Positions 23,501-36,400 of a DNA stretch of 64,000 nt are shown here, in pieces. How positions within the stretch are numbered: position 1 is the stretch's first letter; every line of letters begins with the position of its first letter. This stretch comes from Distichodus sexfasciatus. Lineage: Eukaryota; Chordata; Actinopteri; Characiformes; Distichodontidae. The notes beneath the pieces are model-generated. The model did no database searches. It was not told the DNA's origin and saw nothing but the letters and a program-made list of their open reading frames with translations. Made by a program: the position numbers and the translations under genes. The stretch spans positions 620,001 through 684,000 of the forward strand of contig JAVGVS010000022.1 in the NCBI GenBank assembly GCA_032718565.1, given 5' to 3'.

Positions 23501-26500
23501 CATATTATCTGCGTAGTCTCGGATTTCATATGATATACGGTATGCATGGTTAGCCATAGTAGTATAGATTCTACAGCCGTATTTCTTCCACGTAGACCTA
23601 CACCGTGTTTTTGTTCTTTGTTTATTTATGTGTTTGCTGTTGGAATTGTGTTATGTTTAGGTGGAATTTGTTTTAGACTTTTAGATGGAGATTCTATCGG
23701 TGACGTTGATGTGCCGCATGCATGTGTTTGTTTACGTTTATCGACTATTTAAAGCCTTCCTTCACTTCAGCGTGTAAATTTGTGTTGTTTACAACACACA
23801 CCTTACATAAGCTGTGCATTACTTGTATACTGCGTTGTATATTCACTCATTCCCTCATTATCCGAACTGCTTGATCCCAACCGGGGCCGCGGGGGGGCTG
23901 GGTGGAGCCTATCCCGGGAAGTTATGGTGCAAGACTGGGACCAACACTGGGCAGCTGCCAGCACACCGCAGGGCAATCGTATATTCATTCATTCATTCAT
24001 TTTTTGAACTGCTTAATCCCTATCGGGGTCGCAGCGGGGACCGGAGCCTATCCCGGGACTGCGGGCAGCGAGGCGGAGATCAACCCTGGGTGGGCGCCAA
24101 CACAGCGCAGGGCACACGCACAAACACACACACAATCACACTCTCAGTCACACATTCTATTTTACTGGGCCAATTTAGAGTCCCCAGTCAACCTATAGTG
24201 CATGCTTTTGAACTGTAGGAGAAAACCGGAGAAGACCAACGTGAACACGAAGAGAGCACGCAAACTCCACGCGGAAAGGCCCTACAGCTGACCCGGAGAT
24301 CGAACCCAGGACCTTCTCGCTGTGAGGCGACAACACTAACCACTGCGCCACACTGTGTACAACAGAAGCAAATACCGTGTACGTTCATTAACCTACTTGG
24401 CAAATAAATCTCATCCCAATTCTGATGTTATCTTGGTGATGACTTAAAAACCACACATTTACAAATATAAAAGAAAATACATATTTACGTGTTAAACAGT
24501 GTCGGCCGCCGTATCATTATGAAATGATATCTAAATTAAACGGTATCTGTGTTCACATGCCATATCGATAAATCCTGCATGTAACTGTATACTGCAGATT
24601 TCCCTTCTGAAAGTTCTGTGCTTGTGATACATACTGCATGTGACAGAAAGTCCTGTGACTGCGCCAAGCTCTGGATGACCTCTGCCCCGCTGCCGTTCCC
24701 TAGGTGACCAGATGACACGTTGTGATGGTGGCAGTGCTTCAGCTTGTGAGCACTCGCTACGATCTGCCCCTGTATGGCTGCTCCAACCAGCGTCCCCAGA
24801 ACCTCCATGGTCATACCTGCAGTTTGCACACACAAACACACACACACACAGACACACACACACAAACATACAGGGGTTATTAAAGTCATGTTTTTACACA
24901 GCCATCCCACCTTATCATCTGCTGAACTGCACGTATAGAATAGAATATTTTGCAGAATGCATGTTCGACTAGAATTGTATGAAATTGCCCTTTGACTTTG
25001 GGTTTTATTCCGGTCATGACAGCAATGAACTACACTACATGAGAGTGTTGAGCTGTGGTAGGAAAGCTACAGAGTAAACTTACGGTATGCAGTAGCTGAG
25101 TCTCGCTCCTGCTGATCTGTACTCAGGAACATGGTCAGGGCAGAGTAAGGCACATGGAAACACTGCAGACGGGAAACACAAAGCAATGTTATGGGTACAA
25201 GTCACTTTATTCATATTTCAAAGTCAAAAAAGTCAAAGCAAACTTTATATGTACTGTATACAGACAGACAAGATAACGTGGCTCCAGTTCCTACAGTACA
25301 AATAACAAATAAATAATTTGTGCAGAAGAGACTTCTATACGTTTCTGCATCTTTGCATGATATCATCTGAAAAGTATGGCTTTATCGATACATCAATGTA
25401 TCTCAATATATCGTTTCATGATATACTATATCGATTTCTAGCTCCAAAAATCGATATTTCCGAGGGGTAGAATCATGCACCACAAGCAGCCTCAGATAAC
25501 TGACTGGGCACTTTCATTTCTTATTTTCAATCTAATGCACTTTATCTTAATGTTTTTGGTAGGGGTGCACAATTCAGAAAACCTCACGATTCAAATCGAT
25601 TTCGATTCTTGGGCTTATGATTCGATTCAAAACAATTCTCGATTCAAAACGTCCATTATTTTTTCTTTTCTGATAGGAAATACAGCCCAGAGATAGCAGT
25701 TAAAGTCGCATTACCAAAATATAAACTGTTGCAAATATAAACTGCAAACCTTCAACTTAAATTAACACTTACATCTACATAAAAGAAGATTAAATAAAAC
25801 CAAATAAGAGCTGCTTTCTTCTTGCTCACACCAAGGATTACTTTCTGAGCAGAAACCGGCATTGCGCCATCTGTAAGACTGGCAAACTCGTATCTGGAAA
25901 AACAATTAAACTCGCGCCCTTACAAAACGGGAAATATGAACCTTTTTTGTGTCCTGTAAGAATCGATTTTGAATCGGTAGAAATAGAATCATGATTCTTT
26001 TGTGAATCGATTTTTTTGCACACCCCTAGTTTTTGGTGTCCACTAGTTCAGTGTGTTAAAATGCAAAAGTTAAAATTCAGTTCTGAGTTATGCTGTTTTG
26101 GCTGAATTATTAATGTAATGTGATTCATTAAGAACACCCAGATCCTACACAGCAACTTGCATTTCAGCTGTTTTTACATTTTCAGTGAACTATAGAATAT
26201 CGCAATATGTATAGTATCGCAATATATTGTGATAAAATCATATCGTGATCGATGTATCGTGAGACATATCGTATCGAGAGGTCCTTGCCAATACCCACCC
26301 CTACTGAAAAGTCTATTAAAGAACAGTAGTAACAAAGAGTATTTCTGAAAAGCACATTACACTCTATTTACAATGCACTCCCCTTCACACCTGCTGGATT
26401 TCAACATACCATGAGATCTGAAGCAGTATGGGAGTATTTTACTTGTTGTAGAAAATGATGTGTTTCTATATTTATCGATGCTCTGTACTCTTAAGGACCA

Positions 26501-29500
26501 ACTCACTGGGCCAAATGTAATTACTAGTTGCTGTCTAGAATACCAACAAATTCAAAATATAAATGCAAATGGTGTCATGCTAAAATACATGAAAATTATT
26601 AACATTTTTATGTTGCAAAAATACGAAAATTGACATTTATAAAAATAACTCAAGCAGAAAACTGCATACAGTCCATCAATGCCACTAGGTGGGGCAGTTG
26701 GTGGCATAACGGTTGGGTGTTCACCCCGTAATCAGAAGGTTGCCGGTTCGAATCCCAGACCAATTAAGGTACCACTGAGGTACTCATGAGCAAGGTACTG
26801 TCCTCAAGCACTGCTCCCCAAGTGCTGCCCATGTTAGCTGCACACTGCTCCTTCATGGATGGGTCAAATGCAGAGGTCACTGTGGTGCTTTGGTGTGTTC
26901 ACAACGACAAATAATCTTTCACTTTCAGGTGCCAGTATAAACTGCAAATTGTCATCATATTGGTCAAATGTCAAATTGGTACTTTGGTACTTTAACAAGC
27001 GAACAATGCACAAACCAGGAATGCACTTCTTATTTACAGAACAGTACGATCCAATGGTGGACACAATAATCAGAATAAAGGAGAGACTATGTTTAATGCC
27101 AATATATCCTGAGTGGAAAAAATAAAACAATGATAAATGAGCACAGTGTGTGTGAGAGAGGAGTCTATATAAATAGAAGTAAATGGTAAAACATGAAAAG
27201 TCTCCAAATTATAAGACAGCAAAAATAAGGCTAAAGATGGAGAATATAGACTTCCTCACCACTTTATTGCTCACATCCTACTTTAAAAATACACTCTGCA
27301 ATTTATGACCTGCCTTATTAGGTAACTTTATAGATACACGATTACAGACTGAAGCCCCGCTGTTGTCATGCACTATTACATTTACGACATAAGGTCATCC
27401 ATCTTCTGCCCCATTCATCAACTCAACATCAGCTTTTGACCACAGCACGAGAGCTGACCAGACATTGTGTGGGTGTTGAACCATCTTCAGCACATCACAG
27501 ACACAGACATGGCAGTAGAGCAGTCGGAGCATCTTTAGGCCCAATCCCATTTCTCCTCCCTTAGCCCTACCACTCAATTTTGAGGGCCCTCCCTTTCGAA
27601 GTTGACTTCACAGATCGTAGCCACAAGGGGTAGGGCTTGAAATCTTTACCTAGGAATCGGGACACCACTCGCTTACGTCAGAAAACAATCGGGGGTGAGT
27701 TTCCCAAAAGTGTCGTAGCCAAAAAACTACATAAAAAGGACTTCGGACGCTTTCTCTCTGAATAATACGTTCTTATTTTTTCGACGGTTTTGTGAAACTC
27801 ACCCCTGCTCGGTTCTTTTTCTATAAATACTACAGAGATACTGCTCTGTCTCTACGCACGGAATTAGCGATTTTCAGAAAATTGTTTTTGAAAAATTCAA
27901 CCTCATAGATTGTGTATTGCAATGCATTGTGGGAATGCAAAATGGTCAGTTGAATTTGATCTTGTTGCAGTCAGACTATTATTAAAGAACTAACTCGCCA
28001 CCACACATGCAAATTATGTCAAAGTAAACATTATTGTCATATCTGCTATGCACATGTATACGGAGAGACTAGACGACGTGGCTCCAGTTTTTACAGAGTA
28101 CAAAAAAGACAAATAAGGCATGTAGAATATGCAAATACAAACAGACTATAAAATCTAAACTTTAAACTACAGGTAGAAAAGGAGACTGTGCAATTTAGGT
28201 TACATGCAGTATTCAAACTACAGTTATGGAATTGTCTTTCTGCACTGAGTTTGCATAAGATCTGCATCGGGGTAGCACAGTGGCGAGGGTTAGCGCTGCC
28301 GCCTCATAGCGTGAAAGTCCTGGGTTCGAGCTCCGAGTTGGCTGTGGAGTCTTTCTGTGTGGAGTTTGCATGCTCTCCCTGTGTTTGCGTGGGTTTTCTC
28401 CGGATGCTCTGGTTTCCTCCCACAGTCCAAAAGCATGTAATATAGGTTAATTGGCGACTCTAACTTGGCCCGCAAGGTGTGAATGTGAGTGTGATTGTGT
28501 GAGTGTGTGTGCCCTGCGGCGTGTAGGCGCCTGCCCAGGGTTGTATCCCGCCCTGCGCCCGTAAGATCCCGGATCGGCTCAGGTCCCCCTCGGCCACAGT
28601 TGGGTTTAAGCGGTTCGGGTAATGAATGAATAAATGAATGAAGATCTGCCTCAGTTCAATTCCAAACGGACGTAGATGTGTTTTTAAATTAGCTGGCGAG
28701 ACAAACCAGTGAGCCAGAAGATTATCTAGCGCTTATCTAATATGCTGCTGTCCAAACATGGATGCTACATTAATGAATGAATAAATGAATGAACAAATGA
28801 ATTCCTCACCAGCACACATAGCTAAGGTGGTTAAGGGACATGAGAGATATCACCAATCAGAGATAGCGGACGATTCATGCTTTATGACGTCAATGAGTCA
28901 GGATCTTGCTTTTTACGTTTCATCCAAAGGTCAGCATCTCTGTCGTTACCCAAGAGCATTGGGATCCACTCAGACCACAGGAGGGCTCCACCGCTACCGC
29001 TTCCTTAACTACCACGACGTTTGAATGTGGGTTATTTCACCAGTGCATTCCTCAGATGCTTGTCTGAACTAAGACATGGGGAATCTGTAGGTCATTGCAA
29101 CACCATAAACTCCTCATCAAATTCCTCACATCATTGCAAAACAACGTGTATAGCAGGGCGTGTCACCCAGGGGCATAAGTGAATAACGTTGTTATTCAGG
29201 AACTAACAATAGTGATTAGAAAAGTGAAAAGTACACCTTCATGAATGCTCAGACTTAGACTCAGGGTTCAGAACATTGCGTGATGTGGGTTACAGTTGGG
29301 TTATGGGTAGGTCACTCATATGTGCTGCAGCAGAGGCTTTCAACTGCTTCTGAAACCAGTGGGATGTGGGGGGTAAGGATGGGTGGGGAGTATTTTTCTC
29401 TATAATTTTTGAGATATTTGCATTTAATTCATTATTCATACAAATGCACAATTCATCTGGAAATGTTTTGAAAAATAAATAAAAGGAAATAATCTTTCAA

Positions 29501-32500
29501 ATGTGGTGTCACGGACCACTAGGGGCCCGAGGACCACCTGTTGAAATCTGCTGTGCTGTAGGGAGCATGTTTTGATGCATAAACATTATGATAACAATTA
29601 TTTATTTTTGTGTGTATGTATGCATTTATGTATGTATATATGTGTTTGTGTGTGTGTATACAATACTGTTCAAAGGTTTTGAGCCATCCCACATTTCTTC
29701 ATATTTTGCCTGACTTTCTTGTGTTTTTTATGTAATCTTAATTTATAGTACTGACATGTCAGTTTGAACAAGTTGCAATAAATCCTTTTTTCTTTCCCAG
29801 CAAAATATACAGAACCAACTGCTCAAGACTTTCGCACGATACTGTACATGACATTTAAGTCATTTTACACACATCATAACTGATTTATAAAGGCACATGT
29901 AAATAGAGAAACTGTGGGTGGAACCTCCAGAACCACAGTTTATTGTACAGTCTACTACAAAAAGCTGTAACTCATCGACTAATCTTCACGCCCTGGCGTA
30001 GAGCATGACTGTGTGAAAACAGACACTTCCACAATGTTCGCTTTCCTTCACTTTACATGGTAGCAAAGAAAGGCAAGTCAGCTTTGTGGCAGGCCAGCGG
30101 TTCCAACAGGCTACCGAAATAAATCTATGTAGGGTGCAGTAAAGCAGCCTGGGCTTTGTACCATAACTATGGCTGGGAAACCTCCGCTGAAGTTCCATTT
30201 AGTGCTCTGCTTTTAAGCCTTTCTGGAGGAACAGATTTAGTCCAATGAAAAGCAAACAGTGTAATTAAGAATAATGGCTTGATTAAAAGAGGGTGCGATA
30301 TTCGGCCTTTGAGCGTGCCGCTTCTGATAGGGGAAGCAGCTGCTGGTTCTCAGCCTTACACTTAAAGACAATGGATTGCGCTAAAAGAGGAAACCGGCAT
30401 TTAGCCTCTTGGGCGGTTTCTGGCTGCCTTTACTGTGTACTTATCAGGGAGTTAAAATGACTTGTCATTACAGCGTGGGTTTTGTGTGGTCTGAGTGGTT
30501 TCCCTGTTCCAGCACACGCTGGTTGGGTTTGACTGAGGGCAGCGTGTTTGGGCCGGGCCTTAGTGATAAAGGGCGCAAACACTCATAAATCACTGGAATA
30601 AAAGATATCAAGCAGGATTTTTGTGTGGTGTTATAAAAGCACACTTGTTGTGATTCCTTATTTTTAACTCTATATGTTTGTGAAATACAAATATGATGAT
30701 GACAGAAAAAAATGGGACTTTACTGTATTTGATTTAACTCGAAACCACTCAAAATATTTGTGCATATTTGTGTTAGTGTAGCATTGCATGTCCATTTCAA
30801 CCACAAGTTCCCAACCAGTTTGTCCCTGAACGGAAGTTCACGCCCTCCTTTAAAGTAAAAGTGTGTGTGTGTTTGGCCCAGTTTCCTAAAAGCACAGCAA
30901 GTCATAATAAATATTACAGAATATGAACAGTGAACAGTATGTACAGTGCAGACTCAAGCGTCTTACGGTCGTCCTTGCGATTCCTTCTCTTTAGGAATCC
31001 AGGTCACACCCAGCAACATTTCTGCCTAGCAACTCTACCTGCAACATGCCACAGCCATGCTTAAAGTTTTCTTGGATGTAAAATCTGAATCTCACATCTA
31101 TATTTTTCAATAGCTGCAAGAATCCATTTGTAATGTAAGACAGAGTCCTGGCCTGTGATGCGACGTGATGTGATGTGATGAACACTTACTGTGATGAGGG
31201 TTTGGTAGAGGCAGTAGAAGCCCAAATACCAGATGAATCTTCCATTGGTGAACGGGGGAACAAACCACAGGTAGAAGTACGACACAACCAAAAATGGGGT
31301 GCAGCCCACCATCCTAAAACATAAAAAAGATTACTGCATCATTCTCACTTAATCAGTCCATTTTCTCCTGCATTTAAACCTCAAAATGTGTTGAAGGACA
31401 GCAACCACTGTGGAAGAGAAGATTAGTTGATGAGTTACACGTTTTGTAACAGAGAATCCAACAATCTGTAGTTCTGGGAGTTTCACAAAGTCATTTTTTC
31501 TTTAGCATTCCACCTGAAAATTTGTTGCTGTAGGCGTGTGTAAGTGTGGCAGCTTTGTGGTAAGCTCCGGTCTCGATATAGGTGTGAGAATGTCGACTGT
31601 GGGGCATCAATTTGGTTTTTTGGAATGAAGCTTTATACAAAAATCCCCCACTTTGCCACAGGATCGCGAAGCCACATAACCAGGATCCTTATTCAGCATA
31701 GCCGTCAAGGGAGAGCATCTCGATGGGGGGATTCTGCTGCAACTGCATACGTTTGGGATGTGGAGAGATGTGTCTGTCATGTATAATTCATGGAGATGCA
31801 AGTTCTCCATATCATTACTTAGAGAGGCAGCAGAAACTTGGTGAGCTTGAGAGGAGAAACGCTGCAGCTGAATGTGCCATTCCCGAACTCATAGCGCCAG
31901 ATTTATGGGTAAACGATAACATCAGGGACAACAATTCTCACTCCTAAATGATTTAAGGAGTGAACGTTGCACATCAACAGCAACTTATCGACTGTTGGTT
32001 CCTGGCCTTCTGTCAAATCAACATAAACCTGAGAGCTTTTCACACGAGTCTTCGCCTTTATGATTCCCTCCACAGGAATGAAATCAACGCTGTCACTGGA
32101 CCAATGGAGTACTAAACGTAGTACTGAACTAAAATGAGTGATGCTACGACTTTTTCAGCAGAAAAGCTACTTTTATAAAACAATGTCGCATTTAGAAACA
32201 ATTTTAGTGCTACATTGTTACAAAAATATTATTGTTATTAAATTTGTTAGAGCCATTTTGTGTTGCATGAATGTTTGAATATTTGGATTTAATATTTCAT
32301 ATCTATTTGTAGTAGAAATTAGAGCTATAATTCTAATTTGAATGTTTCTGGAACGTTCTATATGAACTTTCTGTACAGTGTTGCGTAACAGAGTTAGTTA
32401 TATTAATACGTTTACACATTAAATGAACTAGTACGTAACAACAGTAGTCGCCTACATACTGCGTCGCCTTACGTGCCGTAATCTGATTGGTTCCTATAAT

Positions 32501-33395
32501 ACATATATTAAGCAGTAAGAACATAAACAGACTGTATAAGTGAGTTGAAACCAAGAACTCAGGAGCATTACAGTCTTTTGACTGTCACGTAAAGTCTCTT
32601 TGTAGTCCTAAGAATTCATCTTTTGCTTGTAAAAGTCGCGAGCCGCTCTCACAACGTTATTTTTCAATTTATACAAAAGTGGGTATTTTCAGCTACCAGC
32701 TATTTCTGATTGGTGTTGAATTTTCCCACAGTACATTCTTGGCAGCTGCGAGATGGAGGTTGAAGTCTACCTTGGCGAAGTTGGAAGCAAGAATCTATGG
32801 CCGTATTTCTCAAAATGTGTGACTCTAAAAGGCAAAATGGGTAGAACTTACACATTTGAGCATTACTTATGCTAACCAAAATTCAAAACACTCTCTACAT
32901 CCAAAATGTCATTGAAATCTTTTTGTAATTTGACATTACATTGTTAAAGCTTTTAATTAGCTACAAGAAGTATCCTACAGCACAAATATCAAGTATTACT
33001 GGAGGAAACAGCTTGCAGGTAGTTTTCTACTTTGTGTCTGTAGCTAACTAGTCTATTAAAACTGGAGCTTGGCTCTAGCGTAGCTACCTTTAATCGGAAA
33101 TACCTTTGTAGCTTGAAAAGCTACCATTGAAAAGTAGCTTCCTGAAAAATGGCCGTTACATTTGCCCCGTGTTGCCTCAGGTTCATTGAACTCTGCACCC
33201 TGGCTATGTGATTCGCTTCCACAGACGGTAAACAACTGCAGGCAAAAAAAGAGACCCAGAAAGCACGACAGAAAGCGAGGGAGAAAAAAGAGAGTGGCCA
33301 ATTCTGGTACAGTCCAGACGGCCCGATTTGTCGAGTGAGCCTGCCCCCTTGCTGCCCCAGCGATTGTTTGAGCACACAAAGGGCCAGCGGAACAG

Positions 33396-33431
<36 letters not shown>

Positions 33432-36400
33432 GCGAGGGCAGAGGGGTTAACATCAATGGAGAGCTTCGAATGTTCTATAAGATGACTCCAATGCAGGGGA
33501 GCCTGGAAATGTCCATCCTGAGTGAACTGGGGAAGGGGGGGAAACGTTTAAACGGTAGCTTTTTAGCTACAAGCTAGTTAACAGTGAAAGTATCTGAGCT
33601 ACAACCAAGCTGCCGCTTTAATGTAGCAGTTAGCTACACTACAAGCTACAGAGCTAACTGCATCAAATGTTTGTTGTAGGATAGTGATTAAGCTAATTGA
33701 CAAAATGTGAAACATGACGTGGGCGGCACGGTGGCGCTAACCACTGGTTGCACCGCCACCTCACAGCGAGAAGATTGACCCCCGGGTTGTCCATAGGGCC
33801 TTTCTGTGTGGAGTCTGCGTGCTCTCCCCATGTTCACGTAGGTTTCCTCCGGGTGCTCCTGTCCAAAAGCATGTGATATAGGTTAATGGGCGACTTTAAA
33901 TTGCCCTGTAAGTGTGTGTGTGTCCTGCAGTGTGTTGGCAGCTTCCCAGGGTCAGCCCCTCCTTGTGCTTGTAAGTTCCCGGGATAGGCTCCGGTTCCTC
34001 CGCGACCCCAGTTGGAATTAAGCGGTTTGGAGGATGAATAAATGAATGAAACATGATGTTAAAAGTAATATGAAAATGTATACTTTTAACAGTGTATTGT
34101 CAAACCACAAAATGTATCGATGATGGTTTGGAGCGAGAAGTCACTCTCAAATGTGTATGTTCTGTTTGTTTTGCCTTTCAGAGACATACATTTAGCTTGA
34201 TATGGCCACAGATTCTTGCTTTTATCTTTACTAAGGTGGACTCTGTCCTCCAACTCCATCTTGCAGCTGCCAATAGCGTGCTGCATCACGGTAGCCTGTC
34301 AGATGCCACTTCCACCAATTCAACACCAATCAGAAACACCTGCTAGTTGAAAATGCCAGTATAAAAAACTATGTAACAATGTAAGATTTTACTCTACCAA
34401 AAAAACCTGGAAAATCACATTTTTAAAGTTGATTTAATACTGATAAGCCACTGAAAAAATGTAGTCAGGTTAGTGGCGTCACTAATTTTAGTTACTTACT
34501 ACCCAACACTACCTTTTTATTAGCTGGATTTGTGGAGGGGATTTTTTGAATCGTTTGAATTATAATTACAGACTCGTCGTTCAGTTTAAATAAAGGACTA
34601 TAGCAGATATGCATGTTAAAAATTCTTAGAAGAGAAAAAAAAGGAGAAGAGGCTGTAATAATGTGACTTATAGATTACGAAGAGAGATGTTTTCCTTTGA
34701 AGAAAAGAGTTAAAGGGTAAAACTTGGCACAAGGAACAGATTCTTAATGAAAGAGTCCAACATATAATTGTGTGGAGAGTTTTGTTTTAAATGCTGAGCT
34801 CAAGCTTTCACGCAGTCCGCTGATGACTCCGAGGGAACGTCCCAGACTGTGGTGTGTTATCTCAGCGTTCCTCCTGATGGTGCTGTGGGGCTCCGGCATA
34901 ATAAACAAGCGCAGGAACTGCCAGGTCTCAGTCAGGAAAGGCTGTGATGTTTCACCGCAATACTCTAGACATAAAGACAAACTATTTCCTCTCCACCGCT
35001 GTGAAGTCACACGTCAGCGACACGAGGATTGAGAAGCATCACAGGAAGGGTTCAGCTTTTTCAAATTCTGCACCAATTACATCCATCATCGTCGTTCATA
35101 ATAGTCACTGACTTCACCTTTGAGGATTGTGGCAATCGTGCGGCGGCACGAAAGAATTCTCGCGTGTCCTTATTATCAAGGGCGTGCTGCCTTTGAACGT
35201 GTTTCAGATAAGTCGCATGCCTTTAGTGTGAGAAACGGAGCAGCCGAGACGCGGGCTGAGGCAGCGATGTTGTGTTCTGCGTTGTTGTTTTTGTCAGACT
35301 AAACAGGGAGACGCTGCTACTCACCACGGCATGAGCCGGCCAATTTTGGTCCATCTGCTTTTGGTGACGAAGAAGCCCACGATGGGGTCGGTGACGGCAC
35401 CCCACGCCTTACCGATGAACAGCACCAAGGAGGCCTCGAACGGGTTTATCTGGGGGAAGGGTGGAGGCGGTCATTAGCGACATCAAACATCAATTCCAAT
35501 GATGTAATTGCAAAGCAATAGAAAGATAACAGATTTCTGAAAATGTGATAAAAAATTAGTCCTGATTCCTGAAAATCCAATTTGTGTTGCTGCACCACAC
35601 ACAATATAAAAAGAAATTCAACTGGTTCAATTAAAAAATCAAGTTCAATTGCTGTCTTAATGATTAATAAATGTTTTAAGTCTAGTTTTAGTTTAACTTA
35701 ACATTTGTTCCGGGGCTTTTGGAAGCGTAACAGTTAGGGCGTTTGCCCTGTGACCAGAAGGTTACTCGTTCTATCAAATCCCAGACCAGTAAAAGGTACC
35801 ACTGGGGTACTCATGAGCAAAGTACCGTCCCCAAGCACTGCTCCCCGGGTGCTGCCCATGTCTATGTTAGCTGCCCTCTGCTCCTTTACGAATAGCTCAA
35901 AAGCAGATGCCACATTTCGTTATATTGCGCTGTGTGCTGTGGTGTGTTCATAATGAGAAATAATCACTCACTGAAGTATGGTAACAAGATTTTCTGATCA
36001 TATCATGTTTTACAGTCTCGTAACAGAGCCTGAAACTCCTCCATGTATTTTTAGACGTTATGTAATGGCCAAATTCATCAAAAGGTGCTGCATTATTAAT
36101 AAGACCGTTCATTATGATCATTTCCAGAGCATGGAAGAGATTAAAGTAACCCAATCGTGAAACGCAGTCCTACCTGGGCTACGTCTAGCAAATAAATCTG
36201 GAGGAAGAAAGCCGTGGCGCTGCCAGCAACCTGATTCGGCGCTCCTCCGATTGCGAAACACAACTTGCTGCATACCGACAGCTTCTGCTCCAGATGAGTC
36301 TGAGAAAAGAGAGCAGAAAAGAGAGCGGATCTTAAGAGCACACATCCAGAAATGGGTCTGCTTTTATGTGAAATGTGTACCATTGTGTGATTTATTAAAG

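Larger units (their letters stand above)
32690..34345. mobile_element. Degenerate inverted-repeat hAT-like element
   Basis: Arms of about 180-230 bp (32690-32875 and 34105-34345) are inverted and clearly homologous by eye. The ~1.2 kb between them includes agctac-rich sequence in both orientations, a (GA)n tract and a SINE at 33721. A ttactacccaacact block at about 34495 resembles hAT termini and may be the true right end. Confidence 0.55.

Noticed and set aside
31544..31947. Two overlapping open frames of 74-80 codons
   Set aside because: Considered as a transposase remnant, but no known motif could be read; left unannotated.
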